Source: Avimonas intestinalis
GTDB lineage: Bacteria > Bacillota > Clostridia > Oscillospirales > Acutalibacteraceae
NCBI GenBank assembly: GCA_904380375.1
Contig: CAJFID010000020.1
Location: forward strand, 1 to 55,892
Reading direction: 5' to 3'
DNA length: 55,892 nt
In this document: one piece after another, positions 7,621 through 15,297 of the stretch
Numbering within the stretch: the stretch's first letter is position 1
Layout of the letters: each line of letters begins with the position of its first letter
Notes under the pieces: generated by a model
Told to the model about the DNA's origin: nothing
The model's input: only the letters and a program-made list of their open reading frames with translations
The model's database searches: none
Program-made: the position numbers and the translations under genes

Positions 7621-9363
7621 ATGGAAATGATCAACTGCAAAATCAACGGGATCGCTGTCAGCGTGCCCAAGGGCTCCACGATTTTAGAGGCTGCCCGTCA
7701 GGCCGGCGTGGAAATCCCCACGCTGTGCTTCTTGAAAGATATCAACGAAATCGGCGCCTGCCGCATCTGTGTGGTAGAGGCGACCGGCGCCCGCGGCCTG
7801 GTGACCGCCTGCGTATATCCCGTGTCCGAAGGCATGGAGGTACAGACCAACACCGCGAAGGTGCAGGCCGCCCGCCGCACCACGCTGGAGCTGATCCTCT
7901 CCACCCACGATAAGAAATGTCTGTCGTGCGTGCGGTCCAACGACTGCGAGCTGCAGAAGATGTGCCGCGATTACGGCGTGGAGATGGCCGAAAAGTACGA
8001 GGGCTTCCGTCCGACGTACGAGCTGGACCTCTCCACCGCCCATCTGGTGCGGGATAACAACAAATGCATCCTCTGCCGCCGCTGCGTGGCGGCCTGCCGC
8101 CAGCAGTTCGTCTCGGTCATCGGCGCGAACGACCGCGGCATTGATACCCACATCGGCACCCCGTTTGAGAAGCAGCTGGCCGACGTGCCCTGCGTTTCCT
8201 GCGGGCAGTGCACGGTCGTCTGCCCGACCGGCGCGCTGGTTGAGAAGGACGATACCGCCAAGGTGTGGGAGGCGCTGGCCGACAAGAGCAAGACGGTGAT
8301 TGTCCAGACCGCGCCGTCAATCCGCGCGACCCTCGGCGAATGCTTTGGTATGCCGGTCGGCACCAACGTGGAGGGCAAGATGGTCGCCGCTCTGCGCCGC
8401 CTGGGCTTTGATAAGGTGTTCGACACCGACTTCGGCGCGGATATGACCATTGTGGAAGAAGCGACCGAGTTCGTGGACCGCGTCAAGAACGGCGGCGTGC
8501 TGCCGATGATTACCTCCTGCTCCCCTGGCTGGGTTAAATTCGCGGAGTATTATTACCCGGATCTGCTTGATCACCTGTCCTCCTGCAAATCTCCCCAGCA
8601 GATGACCGGTGCTATCATTAAGACTTATTATGCCGAGAAGAACGGCCTGGATCCGAAGGACATCGTCGTGGTTTCGATCATGCCCTGCACGGCCAAAAAG
8701 TTTGAGGTCGGCCGGGATGACGAGGACGCGGCGGGCGTGCCGGATGTCGATGTAGCGCTGACCACCCGCGAGCTGGCCCGGATGATCCAGCGTGCGGGCC
8801 TGAACTTCACCCTCCTGCCGGACGAGGAGTTCGACAACCCGCTGGGCGACGATACCGGCGCGGCGGTCATCTTCGGCGCGACCGGCGGCGTGATGGAGGC
8901 GGCGCTGCGCACCGCCAACGACGTGCTCACCGGCAAGGACAACGAGTCGGTGGACTTCCAGGAGGTCCGCGGTACCCAGGGCATCAAGGAAGCGACCTAC
9001 AACATCGCGGGCATGGAGGTCAAGGTGGCGGCCGTCAGCGGCATTGCCAACGCAAACTATGTCATGTCCCGCATCAAGGACGGCACCGCCCCCTGGCATT
9101 TCGTGGAGATTATGTGCTGCCCGGGCGGCTGCGTCAACGGCGGCGGCCAGCCCATCCAGCCGGCCTCGGTGCGCAACTTCACCGATCTGAAGGCGCTGCG
9201 CGCCAAGGCCCTGTACGATCAGGACGAGACGATGACGCTGCGCAAGTCGCATCAGTCCCCGGCGGTCAAGCTGGTTTACGATGAGTATTTGGGCAGCTAC
9301 GGCAGCCACAAGGCGCACGAGCTCCTGCATACCAGCTACACAGGCCGGAAAAAGTACAACTGA
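7621..9363 (+). CDS. hndD: [FeFe] hydrogenase catalytic subunit (HndD/HydA, group A)
   Basis: This 580-residue enzyme holds the H-cluster and makes or consumes H2 in the cytosol. Order of domains: plant-type [2Fe-2S] (Cys36, 47, 50, 64), His-Cys3 [4Fe-4S] (His96, Cys100, 103, 109), two [4Fe-4S] ferredoxin motifs (CILCRRCVAAC, CVSCGQCTVVC), then the H-domain with TSCSPGW at 298-304, MPCTAKKFE from 354 and EIMCCPGGC at 496-504. The small C-terminal domain ends RKKYN. The first signature reads TSCSP rather than textbook TSCCP (see findings). Maturases HydE, HydF and HydG are not in this window. A strong terminator follows, closing the operon. Confidence 0.96.
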   Translation: MEMINCKINGIAVSVPKGSTILEAARQAGVEIPTLCFLKDINEIGACRICVVEATGARGLVTACVYPVSEGMEVQTNTAKVQAARRTTLELILSTHDKKCLSCVRSNDCELQKMCRDYGVEMAEKYEGFRPTYELDLSTAHLVRDNNKCILCRRCVAACRQQFVSVIGANDRGIDTHIGTPFEKQLADVPCVSCGQCTVVCPTGALVEKDDTAKVWEALADKSKTVIVQTAPSIRATLGECFGMPVGTNVEGKMVAALRRLGFDKVFDTDFGADMTIVEEATEFVDRVKNGGVLPMITSCSPGWVKFAEYYYPDLLDHLSSCKSPQQMTGAIIKTYYAEKNGLDPKDIVVVSIMPCTAKKFEVGRDDEDAAGVPDVDVALTTRELARMIQRAGLNFTLLPDEEFDNPLGDDTGAAVIFGATGGVMEAALRTANDVLTGKDNESVDFQEVRGTQGIKEATYNIAGMEVKVAAVSGIANANYVMSRIKDGTAPWHFVEIMCCPGGCVNGGGQPIQPASVRNFTDLKALRAKALYDQDETMTLRKSHQSPAVKLVYDEYLGSYGSHKAHELLHTSYTGRKKYN

Positions 9364-9421
9364 CCTCTTCGCCGGACAGCGGCACACCAATAAACGGGGA
9401 ATCCGTCCCCCGAAAAAGCCG

Positions 9422-9454
9422 ATGCGGGCCCCAATTGGGGCCCGCATTTCTTTG
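9422..9454 (+). terminator. Terminator of the hydrogenase operon
   Basis: The perfect palindrome ATGCGGGCCCCAAT-TGGGGCCCGCAT at 9422-9447 forms a GC-rich hairpin and is followed by TTCTTT, 59 bases after the hydrogenase stop. Confidence 0.85.
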
Positions 9455-9742
9455 CCTTATGGGGAAGCAAAGCCGCGCTTTTCGTCCGGGCGTGCCGCAG
9501 CGTTTCTCCCCGCGTTGCACGGCGTCTCCGCTTTTGGCAGTTCTAAGCGCCTTCCTGATACAGGACACGTCGTCAAAGACGCCCGGCCGGGATAAAAGAA
9601 TGCAGCCAATGGAGCTGTACACGGGACGGCTTCTTAGCAGATTTCTCGGGCTCATAGCGATTGCAAAATTTTTCCATACCGCCCAGTATATTTCCTCAAA
9701 CGCCAAGCAATACCGGGTTCCAGCGGCTCCGCCGCCCCCCGG
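9455..9742. other. Non-coding gap between hydrogenase operon and polysaccharide cluster
   Basis: I see no gene or named RNA here. Short open frames on both strands lack ribosome sites and recognisable products. It holds CG-rich filler and then the promoter of the next cluster. Confidence 0.5.
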
Positions 9743-9771
9743 TTGTAATTTTTACCGGATTATGCTATACT
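9743..9771 (+). promoter_or_regulatory. Candidate promoter of the polysaccharide cluster
   Basis: TTGTAA (9743-9748) and TATACT (9766-9771) are 17 bp apart, about 100 bp before the first glycosyltransferase start. No other good candidate lies in the gap. Confidence 0.6.
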
Positions 9772-9869
9772 AGACCAAAGCTGCGGACGGGCGGTTCGTA
9801 GTTTTTTTCTTGCCGCCTGCCGCCTACTGCGGAAAAAGGCGCACGGCGCAGAGGAGCTGATCGCTTTTC

Positions 9870-11117
9870 ATGAATATCCTGGTGGTGTCCCAGTGCTTTT
9901 ATCCGGACGATTTCCGGATTAACGATATTGTTGCCTCCCTGGTGCAGGAAGGGCATACGGTCCGCGTCCTGACCGGGCTTCCCGATTACGCGACCTCCCG
10001 CGTACCCGAGGAATACCGCCGTTTCCGGCGGCGGTGGGAGGTGTGGAAGGGGGCGGAGGTTATCCGCGTCCCGACGGTTGCCCGCCGTAAGGGCGTCTTT
10101 TTCCGGGCTTTGAACTACCTGTCGTTTATGGTGTGGGGCTGGCTCTATGCCCGCTTGTGTAAAAAGGACGCGGAGATTGTTTTCTCCTATCAGACGTCCC
10201 CGGTTTTGCAGGCGGTGCCGGCGGCGGCCTACCACCGCCGTACCGGCGCGCCGCTGGTGCTGTATTGCTGCGACCTCTGGCCGGAGTCCCTGAAGGCCTG
10301 GAACGTGGGGGAAAAGCATCCGCTTTTCCGGCTGATGCACCGTGCCAGCCGGCGGATCTATGGCCGGGCGGATATCCTGGCCGTTTCCTCGGCCCCCTTC
10401 CGGCAGTATCTGGCGCAGGTGGACGGCGTGCCGGAAGAGCGTATGGCTTATCTGCCTCAGCATGCGGAGGACCTATACTCGGATATTTGCGGGCAGTATG
10501 AAGAGAATAACTGCGTGGATTTTGTTTTTGCCGGGAATATCGGCGCCGTGCAGAATGTCGACTGCATCCTGCGGGCCGTCTCGCTCGTCCGGACGGACAA
10601 GCCCTTCCATGTGCATATTGTCGGGGGCGGTTCGGAGCTGGAGGGGTGCAAAAGGCTTGCGGGGGAGCTGGAGGTGGGCGATGCGGTCACGTTCCACGGC
10701 AAGTTCCCCTTGGCGGAGATGAAGCGTTTTTACCGTTTGGCCGATTGCTTCCTGCTGACGCTGCGCGGCGGCGATTTCATCGGCATGACCCTTCCGGCTA
10801 AAGCGCAGGGCTACCTCTGTGCCGGCAAGCCGGTGGTGGCAGCAGCGGACGGCGCGGCTTTTGAGCTGGTCCGGGAGGCGGACTGCGGGGAGGGCGTCCC
10901 CGCAGGGGATGCGCAGGGGCTCGCCGCCGCAATCGAAAAGGTCGTCGCCCAGCCCCTGCTTTACCGGCAGAAGGGCCTGAACGGCCGCCACTTTTTTGAG
11001 GAACATTTTACGAAAGAGATTTTTATGCGTTCGCTGAACCGCCTGTTCGCTCAGGCGCTGGAACAGGCCGCGCCGCCGCAGGCGGAGCAGGACGAGCAGG
11101 AGAAGCGCCCGTGCTGA
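9870..11117 (+). CDS. Glycosyltransferase, GT4 family (WbuB-like)
   Basis: This 415-residue cytoplasmic or membrane-associated glycosyltransferase starts with a typical GT-B N-terminal domain (MNILVVSQCFYPDDFRINDI), close to WbuB-like transferases of amino sugars. The C-terminal nucleotide-sugar-binding domain shows FAGNIGAVQN, IVGGGSELE and AKAQGYLCAGKPVVA, though the E-x7-E motif is modified. It probably adds one sugar to the lipid-linked repeat unit. AGAGGAG lies upstream. Its end overlaps the next start by 7 bp, tying it to the VanZ-like gene. Donor and acceptor cannot be read from sequence. Confidence 0.9.
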   Translation: MNILVVSQCFYPDDFRINDIVASLVQEGHTVRVLTGLPDYATSRVPEEYRRFRRRWEVWKGAEVIRVPTVARRKGVFFRALNYLSFMVWGWLYARLCKKDAEIVFSYQTSPVLQAVPAAAYHRRTGAPLVLYCCDLWPESLKAWNVGEKHPLFRLMHRASRRIYGRADILAVSSAPFRQYLAQVDGVPEERMAYLPQHAEDLYSDICGQYEENNCVDFVFAGNIGAVQNVDCILRAVSLVRTDKPFHVHIVGGGSELEGCKRLAGELEVGDAVTFHGKFPLAEMKRFYRLADCFLLTLRGGDFIGMTLPAKAQGYLCAGKPVVAAADGAAFELVREADCGEGVPAGDAQGLAAAIEKVVAQPLLYRQKGLNGRHFFEEHFTKEIFMRSLNRLFAQALEQAAPPQAEQDEQEKRPC

Positions 11118-11614
11118 CGCGAAGCCGGGCCGCGCAGCTCCGGCGGGGCTTGCTGTGGGTGCTGCTTGCCGTTTATGTCGGTTTTATCTACAGCAATTCC
11201 CTGCGCAGCGGGCATGCGGCGGAACTTGTCCAGCAGCTTCTGTCGGCCTTTGGATGGCACGGGATGGTATCGGAGCATTTTCTCCGGAAATCCGCCCATT
11301 TTGCGGAATACGCCGGCTTGGGCGTGCTGCTTGGATTGGTGCTGCGGCTGTACGCGGCAAAGTGGTTTCCCGCCCTGTTTGTCCCCTTGTTTGCCGGGCT
11401 GCTGGTGCCGGTTTCGGACGAATTCCTCCAGCTGTTTATACCCGGGCGCGCGGGGATGGTGCAGGATGTTGTGCTCGATTTTGCGGGGGTGCTGGCCGGC
11501 TTCGGGGTGACGCTGCTCTTGGCGTGGGGGATCCGGCGCCTCCGCCGGACTGGAAGCATGCATGGACAAGCGGAAGAGTCCGGCACGGACGGGACTGACA
11601 GCGCCGGACGGTAG
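11111..11614 (+). CDS. VanZ-like membrane protein
   Basis: This 167-residue protein begins at a GTG that overlaps the end of the preceding glycosyltransferase. It has about four hydrophobic segments and the VanZ signature: FIYSNSLRSG near the N-terminus, FLRKSAHFAEYAGLG in the middle and SDEFLQLFIPGRAGMVQDV toward the C-terminus, where the usual final Asn is Asp (DVVLDFAG). VanZ-family proteins sit in the membrane and are linked to glycopeptide (teicoplanin) tolerance in enterococci, but most copies are found in polysaccharide clusters with unknown roles. Here a part in envelope polymer assembly is more likely than antibiotic resistance. Confidence 0.85.
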   Translation: MLTRSRAAQLRRGLLWVLLAVYVGFIYSNSLRSGHAAELVQQLLSAFGWHGMVSEHFLRKSAHFAEYAGLGVLLGLVLRLYAAKWFPALFVPLFAGLLVPVSDEFLQLFIPGRAGMVQDVVLDFAGVLAGFGVTLLLAWGIRRLRRTGSMHGQAEESGTDGTDSAGR

Positions 11615-11698
11615 GACGCCGGGCGGCGGGGAAGATTATAGCGCCCCGGAGCTTGTCCGGAAATCCGGGCTTTACCCACAGTAGGAAAGGAATTTGCC

Positions 11699-12883
11699 AT
11701 GAAGGTATTGCAGATCAATTCGGTCTGCGGCGTGGGCAGCACGGGGCGGATTGCCGTGGAGCTGCAGGCGCTGCTTGAGCGGGAAGGGGAGGAATCCTGG
11801 ATCGCTTACGGTCGCGGCGAGGCGGGCGGCCCCCATACCCTGCGCATCGGCGGGGCGGCGGATCTCTACGCCCATGTGGCGCTGACCCGTGCTTTGGACC
11901 GGCACGGCTTTGGCTCCCGCCGGGCAACCCGCCGCTTCCTGCGGCAGGCGGAGGCGCTTGCCCCTGACCTAATCCATCTGCATAATATCCACGGCTATTA
12001 TCTGCACATCGGGGAGCTTTTCGCCTGGCTGCGGGACCGCGGCCTGCCCGTGGTTTGGACGCTGCACGACTGCTGGGCCTTTACCGGGCACTGCGCCTAT
12101 TTTGACGATGCGGGCTGCGAAAAATGGAAAACGGGCTGCGGCCATTGCCCCCAGAAGAGGGGATATCCCTCCAGCCTGTGGGCGGACCGTTCCCACGCCA
12201 ATTTTTTGGACAAGCAGTCCCTTTTTACCTCCTTGAGCAATATGACCGTCGTCACCCCGTCCGAATGGCTGGCCGGCTTGGCCGGCGAGTCGTTCCTGCG
12301 CCGTTACCCGATACGGGTGATCCCGAACGGGATTGACCGGACGGTTTTCCGGCCGGTCGAAAGCGATATCCGCGAACGTCTGGGGATCGGCGGGACGCGG
12401 ATGGTCCTGGGCGTCGCCAGCGTCTGGGAGCGCCGCAAGGGGCTGAAGGACTTTGCGGCGCTGGCCGAACGGCTGGGGGACGGCTGTCAGATCGTGCTGG
12501 TCGGGGTGACGGAACGCCAGAGGGCGGCGCTGCCCTCCCGTATCCTCTGCCTTTCCCGCACCGACAGCGTGCAGGAGCTTGCCGCCCTGTATACGGCGGC
12601 GGATGTCTTTGTCAACCCGAGCGTGGAGGAAACCATGGGGATGACGACGGTAGAAGCCCTGGCCTGCGGCACGCCGGCGGTGGTGTATGACGCGACCGCC
12701 CTTCCCGAAACGGTGGACCCGTCCTGCGGTATCGTCGTGCCCAAGGGGGACATAGAGGCGCTCTGTCAAGCGGTCCAAGCCGCGGACTTTTCCCGGGAGG
12801 CTTGCCTGCGGCGGGCGGCCCGCTACGATAAGGACGCCTGCTTTGGGGAATACACGGCGCTGTACCGCCGTTTGGTTTCGTAA
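11699..12883 (+). CDS. Glycosyltransferase, GT4 family (WcaC-like)
   Basis: This 394-residue GT-B glycosyltransferase has a Gly-rich N-terminal loop (VCGVGSTGRIAVEL), the acceptor-side HLHNIHGYYLHI segment and a W-T-LHDCWAFTGHC region as in colanic-acid WcaC-like enzymes. The donor domain includes VASVWERRKGL and an E-x7-E motif in PSVEETMGMTTVEALACGTP. It likely transfers a sugar during repeat-unit assembly on the cytoplasmic face of the membrane. AGGAAAGG lies before the ATG, and a short 15-bp gap separates it from licD. Confidence 0.92.
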   Translation: MKVLQINSVCGVGSTGRIAVELQALLEREGEESWIAYGRGEAGGPHTLRIGGAADLYAHVALTRALDRHGFGSRRATRRFLRQAEALAPDLIHLHNIHGYYLHIGELFAWLRDRGLPVVWTLHDCWAFTGHCAYFDDAGCEKWKTGCGHCPQKRGYPSSLWADRSHANFLDKQSLFTSLSNMTVVTPSEWLAGLAGESFLRRYPIRVIPNGIDRTVFRPVESDIRERLGIGGTRMVLGVASVWERRKGLKDFAALAERLGDGCQIVLVGVTERQRAALPSRILCLSRTDSVQELAALYTAADVFVNPSVEETMGMTTVEALACGTPAVVYDATALPETVDPSCGIVVPKGDIEALCQAVQAADFSREACLRRAARYDKDACFGEYTALYRRLVS

Positions 12884-12898
12884 AAGGGAGGTTTCGCT

Positions 12899-13729
12899 GT
12901 GGACGAAATCCTGAAAAAAACGCAGTCCCTCCAATTGGCCCTGGCCTTGGAGGTCAAGCGGATTTGCAAAAAGCACGGGCTGCGGTATTTTCTGATCGCC
13001 GGTTCCCTGCTGGGGGCGGTGCGGCACCAGGGGTTTATCCCGTGGGACGACGATTTGGATATCGGCTTTTTCCGGGAGGATTACGACCGATTCCTGGCGC
13101 TCTGCCGGACGGAGCTGGACCCGGAGAGGTTTTTTTTGCAGGACTTTTCCACCGATCCCGGCTATGGGCTGTGCTTTGCCAAGCTTCGGCTTAACGGCAC
13201 CCGGTATGTGGAAAAAAGCGCCCGGAAAGCCGAAGCGCACTCCGGGATTTATATTGACCTTTTCCCGTTTGACAACGTGCCGGCGGAGGAAAGGCTCCAG
13301 AACCGGCAGAACCGGAGGACCTACTTTTACAAGCGGCTTTTGCTGCTTAAGCAGGGCTACCGCTTTTGGAAGCGGGAGGAGTGGCTCAAGCGGGCGGTGT
13401 ACGGTATCCTGCGCATTCCCGCCTTGTTCCTGAGCGCCGGGACGATCCACCGCCACCTCGAAAAGGAAATGCGACGCTACAACGGACGGGAGACCGAGAA
13501 GGTCGTCGCGGTCGGCGGTTCCTACGGCTATAAAAAGGAGAGCGTGGAGCGCCGCTGGATGCAGGAAACGGTGGAGCTTCCGTTTGAAGGGGAGCGCTTA
13601 TCCTGCCCCAAGGCTTACGACGCGTATCTTACGTATTTTTACGGGGATTACCGGACGCCGCCTCCCCCCGAAAAGCGGGGCGACCGGCATCAAATTGTCC
13701 AAATTGATCTGGGGGTGTACGGGCAGTGA
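12899..13729 (+). CDS. LicD-family phosphotransferase
   Basis: This 276-residue protein starts at GTG with GGGAGG upstream and matches LicD/fukutin-type nucleotidyl-fold transferases. The core motif GSLLGAVRHQGFIPWDDDLD spans residues 35-54, and the DDDLD acids are expected metal ligands. LicD proteins move phosphocholine or other phospho-alcohols from CDP-activated donors to cell-surface glycans. The last codons overlap the start of tagD by 4 bp, so the natural donor inferred from context is CDP-glycerol, giving a glycerol-phosphate decoration. That is inference; phosphocholine genes licA-licC are not seen here. Confidence 0.88.
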   Translation: MDEILKKTQSLQLALALEVKRICKKHGLRYFLIAGSLLGAVRHQGFIPWDDDLDIGFFREDYDRFLALCRTELDPERFFLQDFSTDPGYGLCFAKLRLNGTRYVEKSARKAEAHSGIYIDLFPFDNVPAEERLQNRQNRRTYFYKRLLLLKQGYRFWKREEWLKRAVYGILRIPALFLSAGTIHRHLEKEMRRYNGRETEKVVAVGGSYGYKKESVERRWMQETVELPFEGERLSCPKAYDAYLTYFYGDYRTPPPPEKRGDRHQIVQIDLGVYGQ

Positions 13730-14121
13730 AGAAAGTGATCACCTACGGGACCTTTGACCTGCTCCATTACGGCCATATCAACCTGCTCAAGCGGGCCAAG
13801 GCGCTAGGGGACTACCTGATCGTCGCGCTGTCTACCGACGAGTTCAACTGGGCGCAGAAGGGAAAAAAGTGCTATTTTACCTATGAGGAACGCAAACAGC
13901 TGCTGGAGTCGATCCGCTATGTCGATCTGGTGATACCGGAGGAGAGCTGGGAGCAGAAGGTGCAGGACGTGAAGGAATACCATGTCGACACCTTTGTCAT
14001 GGGGGATGATTGGAAGGGGAAATTCGATTTCCTCCGCCCGTACTGCGACGTGGTTTATCTCCCGCGCACGCCGGAGATTTCAACCACCAAGATGAAGCAG
14101 GAGATCGGCAGAGGGGAATAG
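13726..14121 (+). CDS. tagD: Glycerol-3-phosphate cytidylyltransferase
   Basis: This 131-residue enzyme makes CDP-glycerol from CTP and glycerol-3-phosphate. It has the cytidylyltransferase nucleotide motif GTFDLLHYGH (residues 8-17, HYGH being the HxGH signature) and a C-terminal RTPEISTTKMK matching the RTEGISTT signature of TagD (B. subtilis TagD has 129 residues). It starts at GTG inside the licD stop (GTGA overlap) and sits 12 bp before the next glycosyltransferase. The translational coupling argues that its product is used by the LicD protein rather than by a teichoic acid polymerase, none of which is present. Confidence 0.93.
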   Translation: MKKVITYGTFDLLHYGHINLLKRAKALGDYLIVALSTDEFNWAQKGKKCYFTYEERKQLLESIRYVDLVIPEESWEQKVQDVKEYHVDTFVMGDDWKGKFDFLRPYCDVVYLPRTPEISTTKMKQEIGRGE

Positions 14122-14133
14122 GGGACAGCGGGT

Positions 14134-15240
14134 ATGATGAACGTGTTGGAATACCGGATCGGCAAATCCGGGGACGGGGTAACCCAGTACATCCTGAACA
14201 ATTACGAGCGGGTGGACCGGGAAAAGGTGCATATGGATTTTGTGACCGGGGAGACCGACCTTTCGTTCTGCAAGGATCTGGTCGCGGCGGGCAGCCGGGT
14301 GGTTTCGCTGCCGACCTCGGCTTTTAAACACCCTCTGCGTTACCGCCGGGAGATGAAAAAGCTGTGGGAGGAAAAATACGATATCGTGCACTGCCACATG
14401 TCGTATTTCCTGAACACCGTGCTTTTCCGCCAGGCGAAAAAGCACGGCGTAAAGGTGATCCTGCACTCCCACAGCGCGCAGCCGGATATTATTGATACCA
14501 AGAAGCGGCGCATTTTTACGCTGCTGCATCGCTTTTATTACCGCCGCGCCTGCCGGTATGGCGACGCGTTTGCCGCCTGCTCCGATGCGGCGGCCGAGTG
14601 GCTGTTTGGGAACGCGGTGCCCAAGGAAAAAATCCAGCTTTTTCACAATGCGATTGACACCAAGCGGTATGTCTTTGATCCCGCAGTCCGGGAACAGATG
14701 CGGCGCTCTCTTAAGGTGCAGGACGCCTTTGTCGTGGGGCATATCGGGCGGTTCACCTATCTGAAAAACCATGAATTCCTGCTGAAAGCCTTTGCCTGCC
14801 TAAAGAAAAAACAGCCGGACGCTGTCCTGCTTCTGATCGGCGTAGGGGATCTGGAGGCCGAGGTGCGCCGCCAAGCGGCCGTATTGGGGCTTGAGGAGGC
14901 GGTGCGCTTCCTGGGGATGCGGGATGACGTCCCGGCGCTGATGCAGGCGATGGACCTTTTCGTCCTTCCTTCCCGTTCGGAGGGGCTGGGCCTGGTGCTG
15001 ATTGAGGCGCAGGCTGCGGGCCTGCGGGCGATTGCGTCAAGCGGCGTGCCGCCGGAGGCAAAAATAACCGAGCTGCTGACCTATCTTCCCCTTGAGAACG
15101 GGCCGGAGGCCTGGGCCGAGGAGATGGCAAAGGCCGCGGGCGGCTATGAGCGCACCGACCGGCGCCGCCAGGTGATGGAAGCGGGATACGACCTATCAAG
15201 CCAGGCCGCGCGGATAGAGCAACTGTATGAAAGCCTGTAG
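14134..15240 (+). CDS. Glycosyltransferase, GT4 family (EpsF-like)
   Basis: This 368-residue GT-B enzyme begins with two Met codons and a GKSGDGVTQYILNNY loop, and contains HCHMSYFLNTVL and LHSHSAQPD acceptor-side motifs. The donor site has GHIGRFTYLKNHEFL and an E-x7-E-like PSRSEGLGLVLIEAQAAGL. It resembles EpsF/capsular GT4 transferases of Firmicutes. It follows tagD by 12 bp and is the third glycosyltransferase of the cluster, which suggests a repeat unit of at least four sugars counting the initiating one. Confidence 0.92.
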   Translation: MMNVLEYRIGKSGDGVTQYILNNYERVDREKVHMDFVTGETDLSFCKDLVAAGSRVVSLPTSAFKHPLRYRREMKKLWEEKYDIVHCHMSYFLNTVLFRQAKKHGVKVILHSHSAQPDIIDTKKRRIFTLLHRFYYRRACRYGDAFAACSDAAAEWLFGNAVPKEKIQLFHNAIDTKRYVFDPAVREQMRRSLKVQDAFVVGHIGRFTYLKNHEFLLKAFACLKKKQPDAVLLLIGVGDLEAEVRRQAAVLGLEEAVRFLGMRDDVPALMQAMDLFVLPSRSEGLGLVLIEAQAAGLRAIASSGVPPEAKITELLTYLPLENGPEAWAEEMAKAAGGYERTDRRRQVMEAGYDLSSQAARIEQLYESL

Positions 15241-15297
15241 CGGGACGCGGGGGCAGGAAACCCGCGGCCGGCCGCGCCGGATTCTGTGATGTGAGAA

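Noticed and set aside
8317..9447. A 376-residue minus-strand open frame over the hydrogenase catalytic gene
   Set aside because: The plus-strand gene is unmistakable; the antisense product has no recognisable domain and runs through the plus-strand terminator.
11111..11614. VanZ-like protein as a glycopeptide-resistance determinant
   Set aside because: It is embedded in a polysaccharide cluster with no vanA/B/H/X genes; the resistance role does not follow from the family alone.
11969..13456. A 495-residue minus-strand open frame over a glycosyltransferase and licD
   Set aside because: Both plus-strand genes have clear family motifs; the opposite product is compositionally biased and unlike any family.
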